Part shown: one piece after another, positions 34,001-45,149 of the stretch
Position numbering within the stretch: the first letter of the stretch is position 1
How the letters are laid out: every line of letters starts with the position of its first letter
Assembly (NCBI GenBank): GCA_963978895.1
Contig: OZ022240.1
Coordinates: 15,457,217-15,521,216, forward strand
Reading direction: 5' to 3'
From: Erpobdella octoculata
Taxonomy: Eukaryota > Annelida > Clitellata > Hirudinida > Erpobdellidae
DNA: 64,000 nucleotides
The notes under the pieces: model-generated
Databases searched by the model: none
Seen by the model: only the letters and a program-made list of their open reading frames with translations
What the model was told of the DNA's origin: nothing
Position numbers and translations under genes: made by a program

Positions 34001-34777
34001 AATGTTTACAATTAATGCATGACTCCATCAAAACATTCCTCACACAGCCCAGAGAAAAATTATTTTCTGTTTACATGCAAAAACGTGGTATTTAAAAAAA
34101 AATATTTTAATATTTTTTTATATTAACAAAATCCCAAACAATATTCATGCAAAACAATGGAAAACAATGATTAACTATAAATTTTTTAGTTCAAACTCAA
34201 TTTAGTTTTTTTAGTTTAAATTAACACAGAAAAAATAAACGCTCACATTTAATTCTTAAGATTCTTTTACCATCTGCCTTTTAACAAAACAATAGAATTC
34301 AAAAATATGGGTTTACAACAACTTCAACTAAATTCTTCAAAAGAAACAATCAAGACATCTTTGCTGGATTGCCTTTTAGGCATCGCTTAATTAAATATCA
34401 ACTACACGACTAACTTTGTTATTAGTTCATGTGTTAACTTGTTATATGAATGTACTTTTACCATAACAATATTAAAGTTATTTATATAGAACATCAGCAC
34501 ATACTTTTTCTCTTTAAAAATAACTTTCAAATTATTTATAAATACTTATAATCAACAAACTCGTAAACAACTTTTTTGTTCAGAAATGAGAAATCAACTA
34601 TGCTTCACACAATCACATAATCACTTACATTTCCGACTAATTTAATGTAATTGTTTACTTTTACAAAAGTTTTCATTTTATTTTCAGGTTTTGGATGATA
34701 GCAAGAATTGGTGGAAAGTTAAAAACCGCAAAGGAGAAACAGGCTACGCACCAAAAGGAATAGTCGAAAAATTTTAA
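24057..34777 (+). CDS. EPS8: EPS8-like actin-signalling adaptor, 13 exons seen, 5' end not found
   Basis: Exons: 24057-24148, 24352-24476, 27415-27553, 28079-28134, 28203-28258, 28492-28610, 31167-31284, 31889-31977, 32049-32287, 32847-32973, 33040-33089, 33206-33281, 34688-34777. Junctions are GT-AG and the frame is continuous (457 residues). The first two exons hold the PTB start (CEHLATFVIPKGEVM, DGIRKLQEMNTLGGVWTM; compare EPS8 YxVEHLTTFVLD and DGIRKLKLLDAKGKIWT). The middle has DIEAFVNQVQQGTEAFENL, LPPPRDFVDILQKFKLAF and ELVHFLFKPL; then RLPLYMPIFQDGWAPPM. The last two exons form an SH3 domain (EISISAGDVLE, DDSKNWWKVKNRKGETGYAP). EPS8 proteins link Rac signalling to actin and cap or bundle filaments through a C-terminal region; here translation stops five residues after KGIV, so that region is absent. 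The first coding exon must lie upstream of 24057. Confidence 0.9.
25473..27150 (+). mobile_element. hAT element in EPS8 intron, 1678 bp, perfect TSD
   Basis: Starts CAGTGGCGTAGCTAGGGGG and ends GGCTACGCCACTG (reversed CAGTGGCGTAGCC). Perfect 8-bp TSD GGGTAGGG (25465-25472, 27151-27158). It lies in the intron between the second and third EPS8 exons seen, in the same orientation, and carries the transposase fragment at 25775-26917. Confidence 0.93.
25775..26917 (+). pseudogene. ZMYM1-like hAT transposase, N-terminally truncated, long open frame
   Basis: An open frame of about 380 codons runs from just after a TAA at 25772. It contains ALTLKRLCDTRWASR (the hAT DTRW block), DTYEFLVLLIFWKKVL, YLQKSSIDLVTA, and ends with SAGAERSFSRLKLIKSYVRS and RLSGLALITIER, the hAT dimerisation end of the ZMYM1/KIAA1586-like group. 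The zinc finger and first catalytic part are missing, and no start codon context stands out. The frame has no stop, so the copy is young or the fragment is conserved. It is a transposon product, not a host exon of EPS8. Confidence 0.85.
30410..30890. repeat. 18-bp minisatellite AAAATGTTTGAACTTGTC, about 27 copies
   Basis: Perfectly phased 18-base unit with variant TTTTAAC copies in two runs of five and three, and one C variant near 30810. Because the unit is a multiple of three, frames stay open on both strands. Within EPS8 intron sequence. Confidence 0.97.
31002..31091. repeat. (TA)n microsatellite
   Basis: About 88 bases of TA repeats, 75 bases before the next EPS8 exon. Confidence 0.97.
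31552..31712 (-). repeat. SINE tail, minus orientation, 5'-truncated
   Basis: Reverse complement of the tail of the SINE at 1891-2326: AGTCCTTTACACCAAGTGTT, CTTCCTGTCGTGGATC, CCAGGCTTGGGACTGGC and GAGGCGGAGTT are all present. The tRNA-like head is missing. Lies in an EPS8 intron. Confidence 0.8.
33802..34029. mobile_element. Palindromic MITE in the last EPS8 intron
   Basis: About 75-base inverted ends beginning GATG.TG/GATGGAG then TCATGCATTA and containing ACATTCGTATAACGA and AAACGTGGGGC, with a loop of roughly 75 bases. No clear TSD. The 122-aa ORF across it is read-through of the repeat. Confidence 0.78.
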
Positions 34778-36945
34778 AGAGGTCAATTCAAAGAGTTTAA
34801 CATTTAATTTATTAATAACATTTTTTTGTTTTAACTTATTTTTTAAAAACTGGTATTTGTCCAAAAAACATAGAATTTTTCTGACTTATTTATTAGTTGT
34901 TTTAGTCTATCACTCACAAAACAATGTTATTTTTAATTAAGCGACAGGTTTGCAAAAATTTGCATTTTACAGACAAACAAAATTTGTTGAATAAAAAAAC
35001 TAACCCATAAAAACAAAGTTTTTATTATAAATCCTTTATATACGATCCTAGATTTTTATTTTTAAGCCCAGAGCCAAATTCAAAAATTAAATTCAAATTC
35101 AAAAATATGGACCCTTTTGAGGGGGCCGTTTTGACGGGGGCCGTTTTGACGGGGACAGTTTTGACGGGGACCGTTTTGACGGGGACCGTTTTGACGGGGA
35201 CCGTTTTGACTGAAATTTTGATAGATTCAATTGTCTCGCAGCCCAAGTCGATGTGCAAAATTTCAGCTCGATCGGATAACGGGAAGTGAGTTAATTTTGA
35301 GACTCAAAGTTTGTGACTGGAAGACAATCGAAAATAATATAAAGGATTTAAAAATAATGTTAAAAAAGGAATAAGTTTGCTAGAAGTGCTGGTAGATCTA
35401 TTAAAACATGATTATCATAGTGATATTGAAGAATTATTAATGAAAAATGAGTTTGGAAAACGTTTCCACTTTATAACAAGTAATTGAAAAACCTTCGAAA
35501 GCACGTTTTTGCCTAAAATTTTAAATTTTTAGCTGGTCGGGAGGCTGGTTAAAAAGGGATTACAAGATTCCGTCTAAACAGAAATCTGCCAACATTCATC
35601 AGACAAAAAACTAATAATTACCATGTAAATAAATCTAAAAAATGTTACAGCTTTTTTTTATAAAAAAACAAATTATTTAATAATGTGTTGCGCCGCATTG
35701 TATTACGTTTATTCTGAAAATTGCAAAATTCTAACTATTCAAAAAACTGGTTAAAATAATTACAGGAATTCACTTAACATACATAAAAAAATAAATAAAA
35801 TGTCAAATGAAAACTAACTGGGTAGTCGGACGTTGATTGCGTTTTGTATTAAAAAGTTAACTTTAAAAAATATATTTTTTTAAAACTGCGCTTGTATATT
35901 TATAGCGCTTGTAATAAAATTTTGAACAAAACTTTTTGTTTGGAAGATTAGAGCGTTGGGCGATAGTCGAATGTGTATATGGATAAACTTTTTAGCACAT
36001 TTTTATACAAGCGTTGTTTTAAAAAACAATATTTGTATATTTTTTATTATTTTTCATTTTTTAGTGAAATATTGTTTACATTTTTATAAATCTAAATATT
36101 TTTTATTATTTTGCATTTCTTAGTATTTAAATAATGTTTAACTTCGTTGAGCGAACGAGAAGCGGTGTTTTCAAAAACAACATTTGCGCTGAAACAAACA
36201 ACAAACAATATTGCAGTTTAATATAAGCGTTGTAAGATCGTCTGGTATTTAAATGTTCTAAACTCACAGCATTACATTAAATCTCAATTATAAATACTTT
36301 CATCAACTTCTAATCTCTGTTACTATTTTTACAAATAATTCTTGAGTCGCTTTTTTTTATTTTGCATACATACTTCTTGCTTGATGACAATGATTAATAT
36401 TCAATAATAAGTTGAGCAAAAAAATTTGTTTCAAATGTAAAAAGTGTATTTAAAAATTTGATTTTAATAATATAAAAACATTTGATTTCAAAAAGCTGTT
36501 TTATATTGTTCACTTATTTTTATATCAAAAACAACCAGTTCAAAATTTAGAAAATTCAAAATTTAACTGCTTTTTTAATATCAAAAACAAATAAATTACT
36601 CAACGTGTTTAAAGTTTAAAAAAGTTCTGTTTTCGAACAACTGCGTTATGAAAATTGTTAAATAAAAATGTAAGAGTTGCTATATTTTTAAATGAATTTC
36701 TTACTTAAGAAGTTCATTGCTTAATTTTTTGTTTTTTAACCATATAAATTAAAAGTTTTAAAGCGTCCGTTTTTTAACGTTTAAATGTTTTTATTTCAGC
36801 AGTTTTTATTTTGTAGCATCAATTTATTTATTTTTTTTTGCAAAAAATGCTTTCACACCAAATTTTGTGATAGTTACTTTTATAGTTGCAATGCAGATTT
36901 TAGGAATAAAAAAAACGATAAAGATTGAAAAAAACAAAGCTTATG
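34778..36945. other. EPS8 3' flank with a small minisatellite, no gene recognised
   Basis: AT-rich. At 35120-35210 lies a 16-base minisatellite GACGGGGACCGTTTTG-like (about six copies), followed by a LINE-type 3' signature (GTGCAAAATTTCAGCTCGATC, then GGGAAGTGAGTT). Nothing here matches the missing C-terminal EPS8 exons. Confidence 0.45.
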
Positions 36946-36969
36946 CCCGTCGGGGAATTGAACGGTCTT
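36946..36969 (-). pseudogene. tRNA-Asp 3' half relic
   Basis: CCCGTCGGGGAATTGAAC followed by GGTC matches the reverse complement of the T arm and acceptor of the tRNA-Asp genes at 39043 and 48268, with a four-base loss (CCCG) in the T stem and loss of the rest. Flanking bases near 37145-37175 (CTTATCGCAATCGGAAG) also match the reverse complement of the region 5' of the 48268 gene. Confidence 0.75.
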
Positions 36970-37645
36970 TTCAAAAATTGAATTTTAAGTTTTTTAAACG
37001 TTTGTACACTACTTCAGTATTGATTAAAATCAAAACATATTAATTTCTTAAATTGTTGCTGTGGTAAAAAATTAATTTGTCTATCGGTCACCAGTAACCA
37101 CATCGGTCTTGAGGGGTAAACAAATTAAATTCTAATTTAAATTAACCCGAACTTATCGCAATCGGAAGATAGTTTTTTGGTAATTGATCTTATTATTGTT
37201 TTTGAAAAACAATAAGTGGCTTGTATATGTAACAAACAAATTTGTGCACAAAAAATAAACCTAAATCCATAGCAGTTACAAAACATTTCTTAATTTCAAC
37301 TCAAATCATCACACTTCCCTACATGTGAAAGAGCACATTTTTATTAACCTATGATGCTCGTACAAAGGAACAAGGAGGTTTCTTGCTCATAAAAATGAAA
37401 TGATAAGCCGATTTTTTTAAATATAGATAAAAATTAGATAAAAAATATAAATTATAATTCTTCATACAATTTTTTTTCTTCAAAGTATTTAACTATTCAG
37501 AAATCATGTTCAATGTGTCTGCTTTTCAATGACTTTTTCTAAGCGTCGACGCTATTAATTTTGATGTAATTAGGTCACATCTATTACGAAACGTTCTCAC
37601 TTTTTTTACACCCTGTATATTACATATACTGATATTTTAATTTGA

Positions 37646-37696
37646 GTTTTAAAACACCTAGGACATAGTATAAAGAACTATAAGCTATTATCAAGC
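37646..37696 (+). repeat. SINE 3' end fragment
   Basis: TTTTAAAACACCTAGG and AGAACTATAAGCTATTA match the last about 50 bases of the SINE tail seen at 2275-2326. Confidence 0.55.
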
Positions 37697-38431
37697 AACG
37701 ATATTAGAATCACCTTAATGTAAAATTTCAGCTTGTTAATGTTAACAAAAAATGAACTCTTAGCCTAGATACGTTTCATACAAATTCAGTACATACTTGC
37801 ATTAGCGGGCCCAGATGAGTATCTAGGAGATTCATGGGAGCCCCAGAAAAAGATTCAGTGTGTTCATATTGACTGACTTTTTCAGAAAGAAACGACTATA
37901 GTTTCCTTCCTTCATCAATATTAATCACCGTTTACAGCAGATTTCGATAGCTATAGCCTTGTTCATAGAGTCACGGCAGACAGCTGGAAATGCTGTTATG
38001 ATCACTCAGACACTCATAACTCATAACCAATGGTTTGTGACCTCCTTCTTAATCTAATGCCTTAAATCTAATTCACCAGCATAAATTAACTACGCTGCAG
38101 GCAGATGTGTCAATGAAGGGGCGTTACCTGTTGCGAACCCGTAGGCTTTGTAAATATGCTTCCCGGGCGCAGAAGACCCTAGCTACGCCTCTGAGTAGGC
38201 CCCTAAAACATTTTGCCGCCCCCCCCCCCAGGGTTTTGCTGAAATGATGTCCCAACTAATTACTGTGTTGAGTTAAAAAAATCCAAACGAGGTTTTTTTT
38301 TTAATTTTTGTGGAGATGAAATGTGAATTGATCTGTGGAAATGTAACAAATGTGTAAATAACCCCCCAATAATCTGATGAGATAGAAACAATTTCTGTTT
38401 CAATGTAACTGTCTAGTTTTTTTCTAATAGT

Positions 38432-38530
38432 TTATAGTCATTTACACTGGGTGTTTTAAGACTGTGTTTTGACGTCCCTCCTTTTTTATCCAGGGTTTGG
38501 ATTGGCTTGCAATTAGCGAGGCGGAATTTA
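38432..38530 (-). repeat. SINE tail, minus orientation, 5'-truncated
   Basis: Reverse-complement match to the SINE tail: AGTCATTTACACTGGGTGTT, TCCAGGGTTTGGATTGGC and AATTAGCGAGGCGGA. It lacks the tRNA-like heads and a middle block. Confidence 0.72.
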
Positions 38531-38694
38531 GTTTTCGGTAAATGATGATGCAGTTTTATGAGCATTTCATTAAGTTTAAGTAAATGCAGTTTAACGGCTA
38601 AACGCCAGCCAGGGCGAACTACAGCAGGAACGAGTGATAATATTTATCATTTGAAGGTGTTCTAAGCTTTTTTATAAAAAAAAATCCTTGAGAA

Positions 38695-38775
38695 ATTCAA
38701 TTATTGATAATCGGCCGATATTATCTGGTTGATTTTCGGCCTGGCCAATAATCGGTCAATGCAATAAAAGTGCAC
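38695..38775. mobile_element. hAT terminal fragment
   Basis: ATCGGCCGATATTATC and TTTTCGGCCTGG lead to AATAATCGGTCAATGC and AAAAGTGCACCTCC, resembling the reverse complement of the hAT end at 11203. Only one end is present. Confidence 0.4.
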
Positions 38776-39042
38776 CTCCAAACTATAATAACAATTGTGC
38801 TTTTCAAAAACAAACTAAATGTGTAGTTTCTTTTTACGCTATGACAGGCCTATTGTATGTAACAAAATAAAAACCTTTTGCTTTTTTTGCAAAAAAGATA
38901 AACTTTAATCTTTCGCAGTTTTTAAAACATTATTTAGTCATGCGTGTGATTGACGGCAGGCATACCAGTATATTAATCTAAAATGATGTATTGCAGCTCT
39001 CAGATAATCAATTCGTAATAAAATTTGAGAAAAAGAAAACAA

Positions 39043-39114
39043 CTCTCCGTCGGGGAATTGAACCCCGGTCTCCCGCGTGACAGGCGGGGATACTTACCAC
39101 TATACTAACGAGGA
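39043..39114 (-). tRNA. tRNA-Asp (GTC), one acceptor mismatch
   Basis: Reverse strand of a 72-base tRNA identical to the 48268 gene except for position 70 (A instead of G), giving a C3-A70 mismatch in the acceptor stem. Anticodon GTC, A box TAGTATAGTGG and B box GGTTCAATTCC are intact. A T-rich Pol III stop (TTTTCTTTTT on the minus strand) follows. The mismatch suggests reduced function, or a sequencing error. Confidence 0.88.
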
Positions 39115-39599
39115 CTGATAAAATTAATTTTGTTGAACTTACAAATTGTTAGGGATGTCACGGGTAGTACTTTTTGGTGTTTTCGGGTTCGGGTTTGTGA
39201 AACTAGAGTTTTCGGGTTCGGGTTTGTAAAACTCGAGTTTTCGGGTTCGGGTTTGTGAAACTCAGGTTTTCGGGTTCGGGTTCGGGTTTGTAATTTTCCA
39301 AAAACCGGGTTCGGGTTCGGGTACTGGCTTATGATTTCAAATTCCTGGATTTATTTTAAATTTACCTAGTGTATATACATATACAAACGAGAGCGATCAA
39401 TTCATCCATTGGACATTACACGTATTGAATAAAATCTAACAAGTTATTTTTTTTAGCTTTCCAAATAAAGTGATTTTTTTGGCCGAAGGAGGCTTAATTA
39501 TTTTAGTTCGTTCGCGGCTCGGTCCGGCCAGATAATCAGGCGGATTAGTGATCTAGCTTACACACTCACCAATAAAATGACTTATTTGTGTTATTTGTT

Positions 39600-40359
39600 G
39601 AATGTAGGACATTCCCCCCCCCCGGACGTTTCCCCCCCGGACATTCCCCCCCCCCCCGACAGACCCTAGGACATTTCCCCCCCGGACATTTCCCCCCCAA
39701 GGTAGGACATTTCCCCCCCCCCTGTGGTTATGTAGTAGTATGAATTTGTGGTTTTGCAAGAGTGTGTTCTTGCATGGCATAAATATGTGTGTGCGTGAAT
39801 TGTGTACATTCCCCTCCGGACATTCCCCCGCCATGAGTATGATAATTCTCACCCCACGAGGTAGGACAAGGCAGAGTTGAATTTCACAAGTTTTTCTAAG
39901 AAACACAAACCCTAACCCTAACCCTAGGGTTTCTAATAGTGTTTCTAAGAAACACAAACCCTAACCCTAACCCTAGGGTTTCTAATAGTGTTTCTAAGAA
40001 ACACAAACCCTAACCCTAACCTAACCCTAACCCTAACCCAAAAATTGCACTGAACTATTTAGGGGATAAATAACCCTAACCCTAACCCTAACCCTAGCCC
40101 TAACCCTAACCCTAACCCTAACCCTAACCCTAACCCAAACATTGCACTGAACTATTTAGGGGATAAATAACCCTAACCCTAACCCTAACCCTAACCCAAA
40201 CATTGCACTGAACTATTGGGGATAAATAAAAAATAATAAATGAAAAATAAAAGTATATTCTCTCTCCGGGGGGGGAATTGTCCTACCCCGGGGGGGGGGA
40301 AACGTCCGGGGGGGAAATGTCCGGGGGGGAAATATCCGGGGGGGAAATGTCCGATCCTC
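39600..40359. mobile_element. 760-bp element with interstitial telomeric repeats
   Basis: Inverted ends GAATGTAGGACATT / GAGGATCGGACATT with many GGACATTTCCCCCCC units at left and the complementary GGGGGGAAATGTCC units at right. Perfect 8-bp TSD TATTTGTT (39592-39599, 40360-40367), confirmed by the uninterrupted related sequence at about 40815. Between the arms are CCCTAA arrays (39908-40200) and GGACATT-rich sequence. Confidence 0.88.
39908..40200. repeat. Interstitial telomeric CCCTAA arrays
   Basis: Several runs of CCCTAA (TTAGGG on the other strand): short runs at 39908-40013 inside a 56-base repeat (TTTCTAAGAAACACAAACC type), then longer runs at 40013-40040, 40070-40136 and 40170-40197, separated by AACATTGCACTGAACTAT-type spacers. 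They lie inside a mobile element, not at a chromosome end. Confidence 0.95.
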
Positions 40360-41055
40360 TATTTGTTACACAGAGGTGATAATACAAAACTTGTATGGCT
40401 TGCGATTAGTATAATACGTTACCTCTTAAATTATTGTAACTTATTAATTTTTTCGCGGCTCGGTCTGGTTGGGTAATCAGGCGGATTAGTGTTCTAGCTT
40501 ACACATTTGCCAATAAAGTGACTGTGACGCATAGATCATTTATAGACTTTGCCAGTTAAAGTTTAGGATTATGCAAGATTATCTTTATAACAAAGGGTCT
40601 TTGTTATATCAGAAAAACTTTGAGTATATGAATGAATAAATATAAGGTTATATAACTGAAGTAAAAAGTTTAGAGTCATGGCTATCCGCGATTTCTTCGA
40701 CCAAATGAGGCTTAATAATTATTTTAGTTCGATCGCGGCTCGGTCCGGCCTGATAATCAAACGGATTAGTGGTCTAGCTTACACAATCACTAATAAAATG
40801 ACGTATTTGTGTTATTTGTTACGCAAAGGTGATAATACAAAACTTGTATGGCTTGCGATTAGTATAATACGTTACCTCATAAATTATTGTAACTTATTAA
40901 TTTTTTCGCGGCTCGGTCTGGTTGGGTAATCAGGCGGATTAGTGTTCTAGCTTACACATTTGCCAATAAAGTGACTGTGACGTATAGATCATTTATAGAC
41001 TTTGCCGTTAAAGTTTAGGATTATGCAAGATTATCTTTATAACAAAGGGTCTTTG

Positions 41056-43042
41056 CAGGCCCGTAGGCAGGATTTAGTTAGTGGGGGGCTATGAAAAGTA
41101 GTAGGGGGGCTACTGACAAACGGGGCAACAAAGAAGCCTGAGCGCGAGCGCCGAAGATGCGAAGCCCCTCACGATAAGGCAATAAGGAGATTCGCCAAAG
41201 CATTTTTTAGCATTTGGCACAAAATGGCATCCAATTTTGGGTATCCTATTATGTGATTTTAGGTTTTCTAAGAGTTGCAATATTGCTGCTCGTAATAACA
41301 AAAATTAACAATTTTCACAGGCAATTTTGTCAAATAACAGTATGCTTGTTGTTATCCACAATCTTGATTTTTGATGCGGGCATGGCACACCACTGGGATG
41401 ACAGCACTGAATCAAATTGTTCAAATTTAATTATTGATTAACACAACCGTTATACTGTTATAGTCCACAATACAATAACTTCCCTATTTTATTTTTGATA
41501 AAAACTTGTACATCTGTATCAAATACCAAGAAATCAATAAAATAAAATCGGATTTAAATATTTGTCTTGACAAAGATCAAACCACATTATAATAAAATGT
41601 ACTATTTACTTTAGCTTCTCATTGTAAGTTACTACACATCCATTCATGTGTTACACATAAAACTTGTCATCAGTTTCTAAACAATCTAACTAGAAGATTA
41701 GATTATATATCAAGTATATCATTATACTTAAATTGTTATAAAAATTGTGTGGTGTGGCAGTAAGCTTTAAATTGTTTCTTCGAATTAATTAGTTCAGCAA
41801 TATTAGGGTTAATAGTAATGCCCTCTCAGACTAGCACTAAAAAGACTAAATTATGAAAATAGTTTTAATTATTGAGAGTCATTCAAAAATCAAAAGCAAA
41901 AGTTTGTCAGCTAAGCTGAATTAGCTTCTTTCTCTGTTCTAAAACTGTAAGATTGAAGTTATTATAGTATTGTAAGACTAAGTCCATGCACTGATTATGA
42001 AACGGATGACAATTTTCATGTGCAAAACATGAATGGATGTGTAGTAGCTTGAAATGAGAAACAAAATTAAAAAGTGCATTTCATTATAATGTAGGTTGAT
42101 CATTGTCAAGACAATTACTTGAATCTGATTTTATTTTATTGCATTCTTGGTATTTGATACAGGTGTACACATTTTCAACAAAAATTTTGATAAATTACAA
42201 TTACAACAAAATGCGACGCGATTGAATAGAAAATTTCTGCAAGAAGGTATCCATATCAATTGCTTTAAAGAGCGATTTTTCAAATGCCAGAAGTACAAGT
42301 TTGCTCTTTCTCTCATGGGTCATTGATCTCTGTGGTCGTAGTACTCGTGTTAGACAAGAAAATGAATTCTCACAAGTGGCAGTCGAGATGCCGAGAGTCA
42401 TTGCAGCTGAATAGTGCCAATGTAAAGTAGGAAATGCATCTTTATGGTCCAGCATAAAATCCATCACTTCCTGGAGACTGCAGCCTGGTTGAAATTTGTT
42501 TTTTAGAAACCTATTTACAATGAGAGCCTCGTCTGCAATATATTTTTCAACATCGTCATGCCTGTCATGTTTTAGCAGTTGCTGAAACAGTTTAAGGTCG
42601 TTGACATCTAAAAACTTGTATGATGTTGGTAGAAGGGCAGACACTGCACAAGTCAAACCTTTAGAAAAACCATCAACAAACCTCTCCATCAACTCTCCTA
42701 ATATACTGCCCAACATGCTAAATAAACAGCACGAAGCTGATTCCACTCTGGTGAACACTCTTGTTCATCACTCTGTCCAAGAGTAGACATAACTACAGAA
42801 TCACGTAGCGTGCTACTCTGTAACTTTTGCTCTTTTTGGTATAGGTTGTAGCAATGGTTCATCTATTATCTCGACTTCATTTACTTTTTTTATTGAATTT
42901 TATTTAATACTTTTATATTTAAATTTAAATTGCGGATCGTAACGTCCTAATCATTTGGCTGGCTAAAGTGTAAATAAGGTGAAAAAACCTGCCAAAATTC
43001 TAGTGGGGGGCTTAAATTTTTAGTGGGGGGGGGCTGGGGCTG
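41056..43042 (-). mobile_element. hAT element, 1987 bp, perfect TSD, nested
   Basis: Starts CAGGCCCGTAGGCAGG and ends GGGCTGGGGCTG (reversed CAGCCCCAGCCC). Perfect 8-bp TSD GGTCTTTG (41048-41055, 43043-43050), and the empty site is preserved at about 40597-40604. Inside are a transposase end (42201-42758) and an imperfect inverted repeat of about 170 bases (about 41515-41690 with 41995-42175). Confidence 0.92.
42201..42758 (-). pseudogene. hAT transposase C-terminal fragment (ZMYM-like group)
   Basis: Minus-strand ORF of 185 aa. The last third has HWHYSAAMTLGISTATCENS and FSCLTRVLRPQRSMTHERKS, then LVLLAFEKSL: the hAT dimerisation domain with CENSFSxL replacing the usual ERxFSxL block. Upstream, LDVNDLKLFQQLLKHDRHDD fits the preceding linker. 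The catalytic core is missing, so the nested element is non-autonomous. Confidence 0.85.
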
Positions 43043-43609
43043 GGTCTTTGTTATATCAGAAAAACTTTGAGTATATGAATGAATAAATATAAGGTTATAT
43101 AACTTGTGGTGACCGTGACGCATTTATAATTAAATAATTACATCCTGCAACGCATGTGGCATTCGCACCACAGGATGCAATGGACAATTTTATGACCATC
43201 GTTTTCGTAAATACAACCCAGTAAACATTGTAACCACTTTGTAACGTTTCTTAACCGTTCATTTTTGGTTACAAGAAACGCGTTTCTTTTCGGTTGTTTT
43301 GCTCATCGGCTGTGCGTTAAAGAAACGTTTCCTGAGTAACGTTTTAGAAACGTTTCCCGTGTAACGTTTTAGAAACGTTTTCTGAGTAACGTTTTAGAAA
43401 CGTTTCCCGTGTAACGTTTTAGAAACGTTTCCTGTGTAACGTTTTAGAAACGTTTACAATGTAACGCTTTAGAAACCTCCTCTATTATTTGCTCATGCAA
43501 ATTATTATCACTTCAAATACGTTCATCAATAGACAAAACTGAAACAATATTTGCAAATTTATAAAAAAGTTTATTTAAAGAAAGTCTTTTGAACTCTATA
43601 TAAATGTCA

Positions 43610-44206
43610 TTTCTTCTCCTTGCGGTTCAGCCTCTCACGTGCAAACTTTATCCCCTTCTTTGTCACAACCTCAATTTCCTTGGCTGACGAATCGTGGAAG
43701 CGTCTATTGGTTTGGAGAGTTTCTGAGAAATAGTTCAAAAAAATAGTTGTTAGATATCTAATATTTTTAAAATGACTTTGCTAATAGTTTAGTTAAGCTA
43801 ACTAATGATAAGTTCTTTGAAAAAGGTGCTTTCCATTTTTCTTTTACCACCACTTCCTTTCCAATTGAACTTTTCAGCCAGCCCATCATCCATGGTGTAC
43901 CGGAGCAGCCTACGACACGCCTCTGCCATTGTGTCTCCCCCAAGCTTTTGTAAGTCAATCACCTATACAAATGTTTGAATTTATGATAGTGATAACCTAA
44001 TACAAAAATTTTAGATATCTAAGTACATGCTGTAATTGACTTACCAGAGCATCAAATAATTCTTTAGATTCTAATTTTGAATCCAACTGGTCAAATTGTA
44101 CCATGGAGTACGTGCATGGGGAAATGAACGTTTTCCGGACTGCCGTATTAACTGCTGTCGTTGGCGGACTGACAAGAAGAGCCAGATTACTTTTAATTTC
44201 TTTCAA
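43610..44206 (-). CDS. Spliced DUF4806-like gene of the CCCAGTAAACA element (3' exons)
   Basis: Three minus-strand exons, approximate bounds: 44206-44045 (SNLALLVSPPTTAVN to ELFDALV, donor GGTAAGTC), 43962-43800 (VIDLQKLGGDTMAEACRRLL, then DGLAEKFNWKGSGGKRKME and STFFKELII), 43726-43610 (KTLQTNRRFHDSSAKEIEVV, then KKGIKFARERLNRKEKK and a stop). The frame is continuous across both introns. The middle exon has the RRLL---MDD-LA--F-W-G--GK---F pattern I associate with DUF4806-type proteins of invertebrate transposon-like genes. Upstream exons (44207-44330, for example DFLIETLLQYEEQLDKIRAD) look coding, but the hAT MITE at 44331 breaks continuity. Function unknown. Confidence 0.6.
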
Positions 44207-44330
44207 AACTTCCCATATATTAGTAAACTGTCCAACAACATATCTGCTAAATTATCGGCTCTAATTTTATCTAACTGCTCTTCATATTGTAACAAAGTTT
44301 CGATTAAAAAATCTAACTGATTATTATAAC

Positions 44331-44935
44331 CAGGCGCGGCGCTGGGCGGGGGGGTCCAGGGGTCCGGACCCCCCCAGCTCCGACAGGTGCCACCCGTGAG
44401 ATTTTTGCAAATCCAAAGACTTTTTTACTAGGGGGGGGGGGTATTTGAATTTCATTGGGTTAATCAGACTGCAGACTAAAAATAGTCAAAAAAATTTTTC
44501 GCCTGCGGCGGGCTTTCTTCCTTTTCTCAAACTATGTTTTTGCTGCATGGAGTTTAACTATATTATAGTCGTTTTTCTTAAACATTCTGTGTAGTTTGAT
44601 GATGATTCAATGTTTATTGATGATAGTTCACTGTTTTCCGTTTACAGTTAAGTACTTTATGGTATTATTGCATAATACTTTTGTTAGCTTCGTTTGTTTT
44701 CTGAACTCTTATTTCGTGTTTGTCAAATAAATTTTAATTTTTGAAAAATCTAGTAATAACAACATCTTACATTTTTCCATTTATATTTGAACTTTGCTTT
44801 GCCAGTAACAAACCTAGATAAACTAGAAAAAACATGACTAAATTGTGATTGTGATCTGCTAGTGTAAATACTTCAATATTTATTTCTTACATAGTTCTAT
44901 TTCAGTTTTTAACAAAATGGGTAAAGGACTATGAA

Positions 44936-45015
<80 letters not shown>

Positions 45016-45069
45016 TTCAACTTGGAAATTTTGGACCCCCCCAGAACAAAATTCCTGGCGCCGCCCCTG
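44331..45069. mobile_element. hAT MITE, 739 bp, perfect TSD, nested
   Basis: Starts CAGGCGCGGCGCTGG and ends CCTGGCGCCGCCCCTG (reversed CAGGGGCGGCGCCAGG). Perfect 8-bp TSD ATTATAAC (44323-44330, 45070-45077). It contains a (TA)n tract at 44938-45014. The target lies in a 27-base tandem repeat (ATTATAACACAACGAATTTA-type) of which three copies follow. Confidence 0.92.
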
Positions 45070-45149
45070 ATTATAACACAACGAATTTAACTGATTATTA
45101 TAACACAACGAATTTAACTGATTATTATAACACAATGAGAATGAACTAA

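Noticed and set aside
39553..39957. 134-aa GGNVRGGNV protein
   Set aside because: Translation of the GGACATTTCCCCCCC arms; an artefact of the repeat.
39908..40200. True chromosome end
   Set aside because: The arrays are short, interrupted, in the middle of unique sequence and inside an element with TSD.
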